Origin: Thalassolituus hydrocarboniclasticus | GTDB taxonomy: Bacteria; Pseudomonadota; Gammaproteobacteria; Pseudomonadales; Oceanobacteraceae | Assembly: GCF_025345565.1 (NCBI RefSeq) | Contig: NZ_CP054475.1 | Coordinates: forward strand, 2,200,448 to 2,264,447 | Reading direction: 5' to 3' | DNA length: 64,000 nt | In this document: positions 19,621 to 29,234 of the stretch, one piece after another | Position numbering within the stretch: position 1 is the stretch's first letter | How the letters are laid out: every line of letters begins with the position of its first letter | The notes under the pieces: generated by a model | The model's input: the letters and a program-made list of their open reading frames with translations, nothing else | Told to the model about the DNA's origin: nothing | Database searches by the model: none | Position numbers and translations under genes: made by a program

Positions 19621-22434
19621 TCAGCTAAGCCGGTCCAGCAGGTAAAACAGCGAGTGGTAAGGGATTTCCCCATGGCGGCTGAGGCCAATTTCACAGGTGC
19701 GGCTGGTCGAGATTCCCTCCACACAGTGCTCCACCTGAGCTTTCAGTGGTGCCAGCGCCGAGGCATTCAGCTCCGGCAGCATAAAGCCCTTATCACCGGC
19801 AAAGCCGCAGCAGGTAATATCCGCCGGCACCACCACCTGAGTGGAGCATTGCCGCGCCAGCGCAATCAGCTCTTCGCCCAAACCCTGCTTGGTGGTTGAG
19901 CAGGTAATATGCACCGCCACCGGCTCATGGGTCGGGCGGATATCCAGATTTGGCACCAGAAAGCGGTTGGCAAAGCGGATCGGATCAAGCAACTGAATAC
20001 GCTCATCCAGCTGTTGTTGCAGGCGGAATACGCAGGGGCTGGTATCAATCAGCACCGGCAGGCGGCCATTATCGGAGGCTTGCAGCAGCGCCGCATTAAG
20101 CGCCGCGCGCATGGCATCGGCCTGCTCAAAATGGCCTTTGCTTTCCAGCGGCATGCCGCAGCAGTGCTGGTCCTGATCCGGCAGCATGGCCAGATGCACC
20201 CCGGCTTTCTGCGCCAGATCGAGGGTTACCTGCATCAGGCTGCGCTGGTCATCCTCTTTGGCTCCCGGCCCCATGGTGCGGCTGGCACAACTGGGGAAAT
20301 ACACCACCTGAGTCAGCTCATTCACGCCGTATTCGCACGGATTGAGCTTATCGGCGGCGGTCGGCATGGCATCGTGCCACAACGGTGTGGCCCCCAGCGT
20401 CAGGGTATTCACCCCTTTCGCCACGGTGCTGATCACGCCATCACCAACCAGATCGCGGGTTATATCCATTAACTGCAGCGCGCCACGGCTGGTTTTGCTC
20501 ACGCCGGCAAAATGCTCCGCCACCCACTGCGCCTTACCCGCGTGTTTTTGATTGCGTTCATGGCGCAGTTTGCGGCTCAAATCGCCGGTATTAATGCCGA
20601 CCGGACAGGCCATGCTGCACAGACCATCGGCGGCGCAGGTATCAATGCCCTGATACTGATAATCATCCAGCAGGGTTTTATAGGCCGGATTTTTACCATC
20701 ACGCTCCTGACGCTTTAATTCGCGCATAATCACAATGCGCTGACGTGGCGTCAGGGTTAAGTTGCGTGACGGGCAAACCGGCTCGCAAAAGCCGCATTCG
20801 ATGCAGCGGTCAATTAAATCATCCGCTTCAGGAATGGGTTTTAAGTTCTCAATATGGGTGCGCAGGTTGCGGGTTAAAATCACATCCGGATTTAACAGGC
20901 CGGCCGGGTCAAAGGCCTGTTTGATAGCCCACATCAGCTCATAAGCCTGACCGCCCCATTCCATCTCAACAAAGGGCGCCATATTGCGTCCGGTGCCGTG
21001 TTCCGCTTTGAGCGAGCCATCGTAACGGCCAACCACCAGCACACAGACTTCGTCCATAAAATCGGCATAACGCTGGACTTCCGCCGGATCGGTAAAATTC
21101 TGGGTAAAGACAAAATGCAGATTACCGGCCAGCGCGTGGCCAAAAATAATGGCCTCGTCGTAGTGGTATTTTTTAAACAGCGCCTGCAACTCCAGCACCG
21201 CAGGCGCCAGATTCTCAACCGGAAAGGCAATATCTTCGATAATGACGGTGGTGCCTTTGGCACGTACCGCGCCGACCGCCGGAAATAACCCTTTGCGGAT
21301 ATTCCAGTACAGCTGGCAGGTGTTTTTATCGGTGGTAAAGGTTTTCGGCTGCAGGGTATCAAAAGCCTGCAAAGCGGCGGTGGTTTCGCTCAGGCGCTGT
21401 TGCAGTTCAGCCTCGCTGCCGGCGCGTACTTCCACCAGCAAGGCGGCAGCCTGTTCATCGAGGGTGCGTAAATAGTCCGGCATGCCGGGTTTATCTTCAA
21501 CGCAACGCAGCCCTGCGCGGTCTATTAATTCAACCGCCGCGACCGGTGCCGAGGAAAGAGCGGTCACTGCCTTACTGGTCTGTTCGATGTTGGCAAACAG
21601 CAGTAAGGCAGACGCTTTATAAGCGTGCTCTTCGACCGTGTGATAAATCACCTGCGATACAAACCCCAGGGTGCCTTCTGAGCCCACCAGGAGGTGCTGC
21701 ATAATATCGATCGGATCAGAAAAATCCACCAAAGCGTTAAGACTGTAGCCGGTGGTATTCTTAATTCTGAATTTCTTCACAATGCGTTCATGTAGCGCCG
21801 GATTTTCCAGCACCTGTATGCGTAAATCCGCCAGCTTTTGCAACAGGCTGGCATGGCTTTGGCGGAAGGCATTTTTCGAGGCCTCGTCGGCGGTATCCAG
21901 CACCGTACCATCGGCCAGAATCAGACGCATAGAGGCCAGTGTCTGATAAGAATTCTGCGCCGTACCACAACACATACCGGAAGCGTTATTGGCGATAATT
22001 CCGCCAATTTTGCAGGTATTGATCGACGCCGGGTCCGGGCCGATTTTACGCGCAAAAGGCGCCAGCAACTGATTGGCACGGGCACCAATAACCCCCGGCT
22101 CCACCTGCAACTGCGCACCGTTATTTAATACCGCGGCTTTATTCCAGCCATTACCCAAACGCACCAGCACACCATCGGTCACGGCCTGACCGGACAGACT
22201 GGTGCCCGCCGCGCGAAAGGTTAAATGCACTTTATGCTGGTGCGCCAGCTCCAGTACCTTCTGTACTTCCTGCTCATTAATAACCGTGACCACCAGTTTG
22301 GGAATCAGGCGATAAAAGCTGGCGTCGGTACCAAAGGCCAGGGTGCGTAACGGATCGGAAATAATGCGTTCATCGGCAATAAAAGGCGCCAGATCCCGGG
22401 CAAAACGATGAAAAGCGTCAGTCATATCAGGCAT
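19621..22434 (-). CDS. dld2: FAD/Fe-S D-lactate dehydrogenase, Dld-II type
   Basis: A 937-aa flavo-iron-sulfur protein. The N-terminal half is a VAO-type FAD domain (FRAAGTSLSGQAVTDG, GGIIANNASGMCCG, VGSEGTLGFV) with its FAD-oxidase C-domain. The C-terminal half has two 4Fe-4S motifs (CIECGFCEPVCPS, CAADGLCSMACPV) and CCG segments (HCCGMPLES, CCGFAGDKGF). This layout matches the Shewanella Dld-II enzyme that oxidises D-lactate to pyruvate and passes electrons to the respiratory chain. It is the last gene of the lut operon, overlapping lutC by 8 nt. Confidence 0.92.
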   Translation of the reverse strand: MPDMTDAFHRFARDLAPFIADERIISDPLRTLAFGTDASFYRLIPKLVVTVINEQEVQKVLELAHQHKVHLTFRAAGTSLSGQAVTDGVLVRLGNGWNKAAVLNNGAQLQVEPGVIGARANQLLAPFARKIGPDPASINTCKIGGIIANNASGMCCGTAQNSYQTLASMRLILADGTVLDTADEASKNAFRQSHASLLQKLADLRIQVLENPALHERIVKKFRIKNTTGYSLNALVDFSDPIDIMQHLLVGSEGTLGFVSQVIYHTVEEHAYKASALLLFANIEQTSKAVTALSSAPVAAVELIDRAGLRCVEDKPGMPDYLRTLDEQAAALLVEVRAGSEAELQQRLSETTAALQAFDTLQPKTFTTDKNTCQLYWNIRKGLFPAVGAVRAKGTTVIIEDIAFPVENLAPAVLELQALFKKYHYDEAIIFGHALAGNLHFVFTQNFTDPAEVQRYADFMDEVCVLVVGRYDGSLKAEHGTGRNMAPFVEMEWGGQAYELMWAIKQAFDPAGLLNPDVILTRNLRTHIENLKPIPEADDLIDRCIECGFCEPVCPSRNLTLTPRQRIVIMRELKRQERDGKNPAYKTLLDDYQYQGIDTCAADGLCSMACPVGINTGDLSRKLRHERNQKHAGKAQWVAEHFAGVSKTSRGALQLMDITRDLVGDGVISTVAKGVNTLTLGATPLWHDAMPTAADKLNPCEYGVNELTQVVYFPSCASRTMGPGAKEDDQRSLMQVTLDLAQKAGVHLAMLPDQDQHCCGMPLESKGHFEQADAMRAALNAALLQASDNGRLPVLIDTSPCVFRLQQQLDERIQLLDPIRFANRFLVPNLDIRPTHEPVAVHITCSTTKQGLGEELIALARQCSTQVVVPADITCCGFAGDKGFMLPELNASALAPLKAQVEHCVEGISTSRTCEIGLSRHGEIPYHSLFYLLDRLS

Positions 22435-23131
22435 CCGTTAACAGCAGCACAATCAGTTCTTTTGGCCCATGAGCGCCATAGGCCAGGGTCTGCTGAATAT
22501 CGGCGGTCTTGCTCGGCCCGGAAATCAGCAACACATTAGTCGGCATATGCGCCGGTAATTTCTGTGCCTGCACCAGGGTTAAAAAGCTGGCGGTAATGGC
22601 TGAGGCATTGAGCAGAATAATATTCAGCGGCGGCACCAGCGACAGCGCCCGTGGTTCCTGGGGGCCGGTTTCGACCAGCAGCGAACCGGTTTCCGCCAGA
22701 CCCGCCGACGCCACACTGAAGCCTGCGTCAATACTGAGGAATAACTCTTCTTTGCTTAAAGCCGTTGTCACTAATTGCGCATCGATGGCTGCCGATGGCT
22801 GCTCAGCCGTCTGTTGTTCGGCAAACTGTGCCAACGCATTAAGCAATACCCTGCCCTGCTCATGCTCACCGCTGAGCAGGCGTTTAACACCGCGCGCTGT
22901 CAGTTGTTGTGCCAGCTCTCCTGCCCAGTTGGCCGTTGTGGTTTCAATGACTTCGGCATGGTTATCCAGCAGATTCTGTTTAAAGCTGGCCAGCCATTCG
23001 CTTTGCGCCAGTTGTGTCCAGCCAGCGGCATGCTCCGACTGAATGCCGGTGGTTTGGCTTGTCTGCTCAGGGTTTTGGGCAGACGCCTGGCTGGTATACA
23101 GCCGCTGTAAAATACGCTCACGACTGTTCAT
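22427..23131 (-). CDS. lutC: Lactate utilization protein C, LUD domain
   Basis: A 234-aa LUD-domain (DUF162) protein, subunit of the LutABC/LldEFG L-lactate oxidation complex. It has the core SVASAGLAETGSLLVETGPQ and the C-terminal LISGPSKTADIQQTLAYGAHGPKE, which matches the LutC end. The start overlaps the lutB stop by 4 nt. Confidence 0.93.
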   Translation of the reverse strand: MNSRERILQRLYTSQASAQNPEQTSQTTGIQSEHAAGWTQLAQSEWLASFKQNLLDNHAEVIETTTANWAGELAQQLTARGVKRLLSGEHEQGRVLLNALAQFAEQQTAEQPSAAIDAQLVTTALSKEELFLSIDAGFSVASAGLAETGSLLVETGPQEPRALSLVPPLNIILLNASAITASFLTLVQAQKLPAHMPTNVLLISGPSKTADIQQTLAYGAHGPKELIVLLLTDA

Positions 23132-24717
23132 GCGTTATCTCCGCGTTTATCGGCAGTGTTGTTCTGATACTGGCCAGCCACACCCCGGGCTTTGGCTAAT
23201 TCGTGCAGGCTGCGGCGCGCCGGTTGTGGCGTGCTGCGCGAGTCGGTCCAGGGGGATAGCAGTGCCGCGGCGGCTTTACTGCGGAACAGGCCGCGACCGC
23301 GGGTCATCGCTGTGGTCATGATGCGGTACAGCGGCGCAAAACGATGGGTCAGCGCCCAGCCGCGCCAGATTAAACTTTCACCCAGCGTGCGTTTGGCACC
23401 CCGTCCCATCACTTCCTGAACCGCAGTGGCATCGGTAAATTGCGGACTGACAGCTTCGGCGCGCAACTCACGGATTAACTCCGGCAAAGGAATACGTACC
23501 GGGCAGGCCTCACCACAGGCGCCGTTTAATGAGCAGGCGCTGAGCATATCGCCGTGTTTTTCTAATCCGGCAATCTGCGGTGTCACCACCTGACCAATCG
23601 GCCCCGGATACGTCGAGCCGTAAGCATGGCCGCCAACCCGCGCATAGACCGGACAATGATTCATACAGGCACCACAGCGGATACACTGCAGTGTCGGTTT
23701 TAACGTCGGATGGCTGAAAATACGCGAGCGGCCATTATCCACCAGCACCAGATGCACCTGCTCAGGGCCATCCAGCTCACCGGCTTTTTTCGGCCCGGAA
23801 ATCATATTGAAATAGGTACTGATTTTTTGCCCGGTTGCCGAGCGGGTTAACAGTGTCAGTAATTCCGGTACATGGGAAAAATCTTCCACCACTTTTTCAA
23901 TACCGGTGACGGCAATGTGCAGCTTCGGCATGGTGGTAGTCATACGGCCATTGCCTTCGTTTTCCACCAGACACAGCGTGCCGGTATTGGCCACGGCCAT
24001 ATTAACGCCGGAAATACCGGCATCGGCGCGCATAAATTTATCGCGCAGAATAGCGCGGGCATTGCCGATTAATTCGTCAACGTCTTCGGTATAAGGCACC
24101 TGCGAGCCATCGCTGGTCTGCGCACGGGCGTGCATCAGTCTGGCAATCTGTGCCTTATTTTTATGGATGGCCGGCATAATAATATGCGATGGTGTTTCAC
24201 CGGCCAGCTGCACCAGATATTCGCCCATATCACTTTCCAGACACTCAATACCCCGTGCTTCAAGAAAATGATTGAGTTCAATTTCTTCCGTCACCATGGA
24301 TTTACCTTTCACCACGGTGCGGGCGTTATTCGCCGTTAAAATATCGTGAATAATAGTGCAGGCTTCATCAGCGGTTTCGGCCCAGTGCACCTGAACACCG
24401 TTGGCGGTCAGATTTTTTTCCAGCCGCTCCAGTAACTCCGGCAAATTGGCCAGACTGTGCTGACGAATAGCTTCGCCACGGTCACGTAACGCAGACAACG
24501 CGCCTTCATCAGGAAACACGGCTTTGCGTTTGCCCATTAAAAAATCGGAAGCACCGCGAAAGCTTTTACGTAAGGCTTCGTTTTCCAGTGCCATTTTGGC
24601 GCGTACTTTAAAATGGCGTTGCTGCAGCTCGTTAAATTCGCGCTGCTCGACGTTCAGCTCCTGCTGCAACTGTTCGATATTGATATGCATGCTGTCGGAG
24701 GCAATTTTCTGGCTCAT
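23128..24717 (-). CDS. lutB: Lactate utilization iron-sulfur protein B
   Basis: A 529-aa protein: LUD domain in the N-terminal two-thirds (VVKGKSMVTEEIELNHFLE, NTGTLCLVENEGNGRM), then two 4Fe-4S motifs (CIRCGACMNHCPVY, CSLNGACGEACPV) and a LutB C-terminal tail. It carries electrons from L-lactate oxidation in the LutABC complex. The start overlaps the lutA stop by 4 nt (ATGA type). Confidence 0.95.
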   Translation of the reverse strand: MSQKIASDSMHINIEQLQQELNVEQREFNELQQRHFKVRAKMALENEALRKSFRGASDFLMGKRKAVFPDEGALSALRDRGEAIRQHSLANLPELLERLEKNLTANGVQVHWAETADEACTIIHDILTANNARTVVKGKSMVTEEIELNHFLEARGIECLESDMGEYLVQLAGETPSHIIMPAIHKNKAQIARLMHARAQTSDGSQVPYTEDVDELIGNARAILRDKFMRADAGISGVNMAVANTGTLCLVENEGNGRMTTTMPKLHIAVTGIEKVVEDFSHVPELLTLLTRSATGQKISTYFNMISGPKKAGELDGPEQVHLVLVDNGRSRIFSHPTLKPTLQCIRCGACMNHCPVYARVGGHAYGSTYPGPIGQVVTPQIAGLEKHGDMLSACSLNGACGEACPVRIPLPELIRELRAEAVSPQFTDATAVQEVMGRGAKRTLGESLIWRGWALTHRFAPLYRIMTTAMTRGRGLFRSKAAAALLSPWTDSRSTPQPARRSLHELAKARGVAGQYQNNTADKRGDNA

Positions 24718-25580
24718 GCTTTCTCTCCGCTTTTCTTATTGTATTGCTGGCTGCGTTGTTGGCTGACCTGCGAGCCATCGCCACCGTTAAGACGCGTATA
24801 CAGCAGCGAGGCCAGATGCTGAACCGGCAACGCCCTCTCCTGCCTATCAAGAGTGCCACTGATGTTCATCAGACAACCACAGTCACCACTGACCAGCCGC
24901 TGGCAACCGGTGGCGGCAATTGCACTGGCTTTATCCGCCGCCATCGCCGCTGAAATATCACCCTGCTTCACCGCAAAGGTGCCGCCGAAGCCGCAGCATT
25001 CAGCAACCCGTTCAGGCTCAACGACCTGTACACCGGGCAGGTTTTCCACCAGCGCTTTATGTTCCGCCGCCACACCCATGCCACGACGTGCCGAACAGGA
25101 GGTATGCAGCGCCACGGTTAGCGGCGACTGATCTTCTGCCTGCGCCAGCTGTTGCTCCAGCTGCAGAACGTTCACCATAAATTCACTGAACTCATAACTG
25201 CGTGCCGCCAGCGCAATGGCGGCGGCCTCTTCCGGCTGACCGGCAAACAGCTTCGGATATTCTTTGTGCACCATGCCGGCACAGGAGCCCATCATCACCA
25301 CCACCGGAATGTCGGCGGCAAAGGCCTGCAGCTGAGTACGGGCGACAGCACGCGCCTGCTCGTCATAGCCGGAGTTATACGCCGGCTGACCGCAACAGCT
25401 CTGGCTTTGCGGAAATATCACCTCGATACCGGCATGCTGCAGCAACGCGATCGCATCCATTCCGGCTTCAGGATAAAAACTGTCGACCAGGCAGGTGCCC
25501 AGCAAATAAACCGCTTCTGGTTTGGGCGGATAAACCCGCGACTGGCGGCTGGCGGCCGCTGTTGTGTTCTGTTCTGTCAT
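24714..25580 (-). CDS. lutA: Lactate utilization protein A, CCG-domain Fe-S oxidoreductase
   Basis: A 288-aa protein with two CCG (cysteine-rich) domains: SQSCCGQPAYNSGYDEQA and CCGFGGTFAVKQGDISAAM, typical of LutA/LldE. It is the first gene of lutA-lutB-lutC-dld. A perfect PdhR/LldR-type operator sits 57 bp upstream. The N-terminus carries about 15 extra polar residues before the family core. No lactate permease (lldP) is in the operon or the window. Confidence 0.94.
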   Translation of the reverse strand: MTEQNTTAAASRQSRVYPPKPEAVYLLGTCLVDSFYPEAGMDAIALLQHAGIEVIFPQSQSCCGQPAYNSGYDEQARAVARTQLQAFAADIPVVVMMGSCAGMVHKEYPKLFAGQPEEAAAIALAARSYEFSEFMVNVLQLEQQLAQAEDQSPLTVALHTSCSARRGMGVAAEHKALVENLPGVQVVEPERVAECCGFGGTFAVKQGDISAAMAADKASAIAATGCQRLVSGDCGCLMNISGTLDRQERALPVQHLASLLYTRLNGGDGSQVSQQRSQQYNKKSGEKA

Positions 25581-25636
25581 TGCGCTATCACCGCTGTCGG
25601 CTGTGAGGTGGGCTGACGGGCATTATCAATTTTATA

Positions 25637-25653
25637 AATTGGTATTACCAATT
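25637..25653. promoter_or_regulatory. PdhR/LldR-type operator upstream of lutA
   Basis: AATTGGTATTACCAATT is a perfect 17-bp palindrome matching the known E. coli PdhR and LldR consensus (AATTGGT-nnn-ACCAATT). It lies 57 bp before lutA and should mediate repression relieved by pyruvate or lactate. Confidence 0.88.
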
Positions 25654-25742
25654 ACCCATTCTTGATTTGTTGCAATAAATTACCGCCGCCTACCTTCAGG
25701 GTCAAACCCTTTATGCCTTATATAGCGCTTTGTAATATCGAC

Positions 25743-25769
25743 ATTGGTCGCATAAAAAAACAGACCAAT
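25743..25769. promoter_or_regulatory. Widely spaced inverted repeat in the lutA-pdhR gap
   Basis: ATTGGTC and GACCAAT are exact inverted copies separated by 13 bp of A-rich sequence. They resemble split half-sites of the PdhR operator in the same gap; the wider spacing means they may bind differently or not at all. Confidence 0.35.
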
Positions 25770-25810
25770 CGCTATTTTAAGGCCTGACAAGTAACGCAAC
25801 GTTCAGATAG

Positions 25811-25827
25811 AATTGGTTTTACCTTTT
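25811..25827. promoter_or_regulatory. PdhR-type operator upstream of the regulator gene
   Basis: AATTGGTTTTACCTTTT keeps GGT-nnn-ACC and the left half of the consensus. Located 29 bp before the regulator start, it fits autoregulation. Confidence 0.65.
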
Positions 25828-25856
25828 AACAAGACAAAAGCCGCAGCAGGAACCCC

Positions 25857-26621
25857 ATGAGTGACGATCCGATCCGTGCCAGCAAGATTTCCGACATCAT
25901 CGCCAAACGGCTGGAGGCCATGATTCTGGAAGGCAGCCTTGCTCCCGGCCAGAAAATGCCACCGGAGCGCGAACTGGCACAGCAGTTTGAAGTGTCACGG
26001 CCATCGCTGCGCGAAGCACTGCACAAGCTCGAAGCCAAAGGTCTGGTCACCCGCAAACAGGGCGGAGGCACCTTTGTCTCGGCCGAAATCGGTCTGTCCT
26101 TTGTTGATCCGCTGATGCAGTTATTTCAGACCCACAGCGAATTTAATTATGACCTGCTGGAATTCCGCCATGCGCTGGAAGAAGTGGCAGCCCACTACGC
26201 CGCCCTGCGCGCCACAGAGAACGACCGGGAAATTATTGAACGGCGCTATAACGAATGGCTCGACGGCCATGTGCAGCGCATTGGCCACAAAGAAGAGGCA
26301 GAGCTCGACTGGCGTTTTCACCTTGCCATTGCCGAAGCATCACATAACGCGGTACTGCTGCACTCCATGCGCGCCCTGTTCAACTTATTCAAGATGACCA
26401 TCGCCACTAATCTGGAATACCTGTACACCAAAGAAGACCGGCGCGATGAAATCCTGCGCCAGCACAGCGCAATTAAAGACGCAGTATTAAGCCGTGATCC
26501 GAAAGCCGCGCAACAGGCGGTGAATGATCATCTGGCCTTTGTTGAAGAAACCCTGCAGCAAAGCAGCCGCTTTGAAAGCCACTCCAAGCGCTCCCTGCGC
26601 AGAATAGGCCTGATGCGCTGA
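25857..26621 (+). CDS. pdhR: GntR-family regulator of PdhR/LldR type
   Basis: A 254-aa FadR-subgroup GntR protein. The N-terminal winged HTH has SLAPGQKMPPERELAQQFEVSRPSL, KLEAKGLVTRKQGGGTFV. The all-helical FCD effector domain carries likely metal/effector residues in the EFRHALEEVAAHYAALRATENDR and FHLAIAEASHN segments. I recall that E. coli PdhR is similar over the full length. It is divergent from the lut operon; operators in the gap and before aceE suggest control of lactate oxidation and pyruvate dehydrogenase. LldR remains an alternative name. Confidence 0.9.
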   Translation: MSDDPIRASKISDIIAKRLEAMILEGSLAPGQKMPPERELAQQFEVSRPSLREALHKLEAKGLVTRKQGGGTFVSAEIGLSFVDPLMQLFQTHSEFNYDLLEFRHALEEVAAHYAALRATENDREIIERRYNEWLDGHVQRIGHKEEAELDWRFHLAIAEASHNAVLLHSMRALFNLFKMTIATNLEYLYTKEDRRDEILRQHSAIKDAVLSRDPKAAQQAVNDHLAFVEETLQQSSRFESHSKRSLRRIGLMR

Positions 26622-26629
26622 ACATTGAC

Positions 26630-26661
26630 CGGGCAGGTTCCGATAAATCAGTACCTGCCCG
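26630..26661. terminator. Hairpin between pdhR and the lipoprotein gene
   Basis: Arms CGGGCAGGT and ACCTGCCCG form a perfect 9-bp stem with a 14-nt loop, between convergent genes. No T-run follows, so it is a weak or rho-assisted terminator candidate. Confidence 0.5.
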
Positions 26662-26680
26662 GATATTCATCTAAGGCTGA

Positions 26681-27931
26681 TCAGCCGCGACAATCGCTGT
26701 CGTTCGTAATTTCAGCAGTAACAGGAGAGTCGATAAAGCCAAATACTCCCTTTTCACCCAGATAATCAATACGGTAAAAAACAGCACCATTTTTCTGAAT
26801 ATCCGTTAGACGAGCATCATCCGAAAAACTTCTCACTTCGGTACGATCACTGACACCATCACCATTAAAATCCACCGTAATTTTGGTAACAGCTTCACCG
26901 GGACCATAAAATTCACAGCGATTGCTCCTGTCGATAATGCCATCCGCATTCGTATCACGGCCAAGATAAGTACGCTTACCCGAGGATGTAAACGTCCGGT
27001 AATCAACCTGGTCATAGATAGCATCCATATTGTTATCAAAACGGTGAATCGTCTCTTGCGGTAAATATTCTTTACGCACACGACGATCAATGATGCCATC
27101 GCCATTATTATCAAAGGAAGTTTCCTCACTGTCGGCGTCATATACGACATGCATCTCACGTTCCATCCTGCCGTCGTTATCACCATCATAAGCGGTATAA
27201 GTCTGACGTTTATTGTTATCAAATTGATAATATTCAATGCTGTCTGCAATACCATCGGCATTATTGTCCGTTTCTTCGCGTACCTTCAGCAGGTCGTCGT
27301 TATAGACAAAATTTTGAATGCGGTCTGGCTGCCCATCACCGTTACTGTCAGTCTGTATCTGTGTTTGTAAATTGGAAGAATTAAAGTGGTAGTCAACCTG
27401 ATAATCCGTTTTGCCGTCATCGTTATCATCACGAATAAAACGGGTACGGTTACCGGCTGCATCGTAACTGTATGAGTAACGGACGCGAGTACCACCCGCA
27501 ATATTGTCGGCCAGTTCACTGAGGATATTTCCATCATTGCTATAGGTGTAAACAGATACCTTATCAATAAGGCCATCCGCTCCGACATCCTCAGATTTTT
27601 TAGTGACTGATTTATTACTGTTGTATTCAAAACTGACCTGAACTTTATCTTCATCGTCCTCGGTCACTTTATGAATCAATAAGCCACGATAGTCATATCT
27701 GGCAGAAATTACTGCCTCATCCACACCGTCTGCCGGTTGCAGTAAAATCTCCAGCTCCGCTGAAGAATCCGGAAAAGCATCACTATTGTCAGTAGCAGCC
27801 TCAGTTTCAGTCTCAGCATGCTTGCCTGATCCTGATGAGGAAGAGCTGTCACCGGCGCACCCCCCAAGGATACTCAACGCGGTGATCATCACGATTTTAT
27901 TAAGGCTGGTGCTTTCACTTATTGGCTTCAT
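26681..27931 (-). CDS. Lipoprotein with repeated Ca-binding-like DxNxDG motifs
   Basis: A 416-aa predicted lipoprotein; signal peptide ends in a LSILGGC lipobox, then a Ser/Gly-rich linker. The body holds about eight motifs of the EF-hand/thrombospondin-3 kind (DSNGDGQPD, DNNADGIAD, DNNGDGIID, DTNADGIID, DFNGDGVSD), each 25-40 residues apart and embedded in YxYDxxGN/RS-repeat-like beta strands. This implies calcium-stabilised surface or periplasmic structure. I chose the ATG at 27931, preceded by GGAG, over one at 27955. No enzymatic domain recognised; function unknown. Confidence 0.8.
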   Translation of the reverse strand: MKPISESTSLNKIVMITALSILGGCAGDSSSSSGSGKHAETETEAATDNSDAFPDSSAELEILLQPADGVDEAVISARYDYRGLLIHKVTEDDEDKVQVSFEYNSNKSVTKKSEDVGADGLIDKVSVYTYSNDGNILSELADNIAGGTRVRYSYSYDAAGNRTRFIRDDNDDGKTDYQVDYHFNSSNLQTQIQTDSNGDGQPDRIQNFVYNDDLLKVREETDNNADGIADSIEYYQFDNNKRQTYTAYDGDNDGRMEREMHVVYDADSEETSFDNNGDGIIDRRVRKEYLPQETIHRFDNNMDAIYDQVDYRTFTSSGKRTYLGRDTNADGIIDRSNRCEFYGPGEAVTKITVDFNGDGVSDRTEVRSFSDDARLTDIQKNGAVFYRIDYLGEKGVFGFIDSPVTAEITNDSDCRG

Positions 27932-28064
27932 ACATGCGCTCCGGAAAAAGCGCATAATATGAACACCCGAGGTGATGACATACCCTTAACATGAGGGGTA
28001 GAAAAGCATTGAAATGACGATGCCTTCCTGAAAAAATCCCTCACCCGAACATGCTGGAGCCCTT

Positions 28065-29183
28065 ATGCAGCTGCCTGCCCAATGCGATGCCTTCCTTCTT
28101 GGCCATCTGCTGGAAGCCAACACCTCACTGGAGGGCTGGCAACGTTTTATGCAAGCCGTACTGTCTCACTACAACACCCGCAGCTTTCATCTGTATCTTA
28201 TTAACAACAGCACACAGGCCATGCGTTTTCATGTCGATGCCGGAGAAATCGTCAGTGCTGAGTACATGGCCGCTTATGTAGAACATTACATCCATCAGGA
28301 CCGGTTAATGGCAGCAGTCAATGATCGTCCGGCCGGACAGTTTTACGCCAGCAACCTGCTTCCGGAAGACGTTGACGTATACGGAAACGATTACTTTAAA
28401 AACTGGGCAATCCCTCAGGGAATCAAGGAAGGGGCGGTCGCTCGAATCTATACCGAAGGCGACTGGACCTGTTATATGGCCTGTAACCGCACGGCTGAGC
28501 AAGACCCGTTCACGCATGAAGAAATCAGCCGGATGAACCTCCTGATCCCCTTTATCGAGAAATCGGTTCGCACATCCGCGTCGCAAGCAGAGCAGGATAA
28601 ACATGAATTACGTGCCAAGGCGCTGGTTAATACCTACAGATTTCCTGCTGCGGTACTTACCGAATATGGCGAGGTCTGGGCACAAAATCATGCAATGACA
28701 GAGTACATCAGCAGCAATCAGATATTCCGGCTTGAACAGCGCACACTGAAGCTCACCGACAGCAGCAACGATAAATCACTTAACCTTGGCATATTGCAGA
28801 CCATCAAACGTGCCAATGGCGTTGATATGGAAATGGAGCAGGCAGAGCGCATTCCATTACCCGATGGCGGAGCGCTTGGCTTCCATTCGTTATTCGAGAA
28901 CTATCAGAACAGACAGGTATTTGTTGGTGTTATGGTATACATCATCAACAAAGACTTTTATGGCAACCTGCCAATAGAGCGGCTGCGGTTATTGTTTAAC
29001 CTGACTCAGGCCGAAGCCGAAACCTGTGGCCTGCTGGCCACTGGTCTGCTGCCGAAACAAATTGCCGCGCAACGGAATAAGTCGGTCTATACCATCCGCG
29101 AACAGCTGAGCAATATTTACCAGAAAACGGGATGCAACAATCAGGTTTCCTTAATTAACCTGCTGAGCAATATTCCCCTGTGA
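28065..29183 (+). CDS. LuxR-type HTH transcriptional regulator
   Basis: A 372-aa protein. The C-terminal 60 residues are a LuxR/GerE HTH (LTQAEAETCGLLATGLLPKQIAAQRNKSVYTIREQLSNIYQKTGC). The N-terminal 300 residues resemble a PAS/GAF-like sensory region, not the acyl-homoserine-lactone domain. GGAG lies before the ATG. It is divergent from the lipoprotein gene (133-bp gap) and could control it. Ligand unknown. Confidence 0.85.
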   Translation: MQLPAQCDAFLLGHLLEANTSLEGWQRFMQAVLSHYNTRSFHLYLINNSTQAMRFHVDAGEIVSAEYMAAYVEHYIHQDRLMAAVNDRPAGQFYASNLLPEDVDVYGNDYFKNWAIPQGIKEGAVARIYTEGDWTCYMACNRTAEQDPFTHEEISRMNLLIPFIEKSVRTSASQAEQDKHELRAKALVNTYRFPAAVLTEYGEVWAQNHAMTEYISSNQIFRLEQRTLKLTDSSNDKSLNLGILQTIKRANGVDMEMEQAERIPLPDGGALGFHSLFENYQNRQVFVGVMVYIINKDFYGNLPIERLRLLFNLTQAEAETCGLLATGLLPKQIAAQRNKSVYTIREQLSNIYQKTGCNNQVSLINLLSNIPL

Positions 29184-29234
29184 TTGGGTCAGGCAGCCAG
29201 CGGAATATACTTACCCTGATGCCAACGCTGCCGG

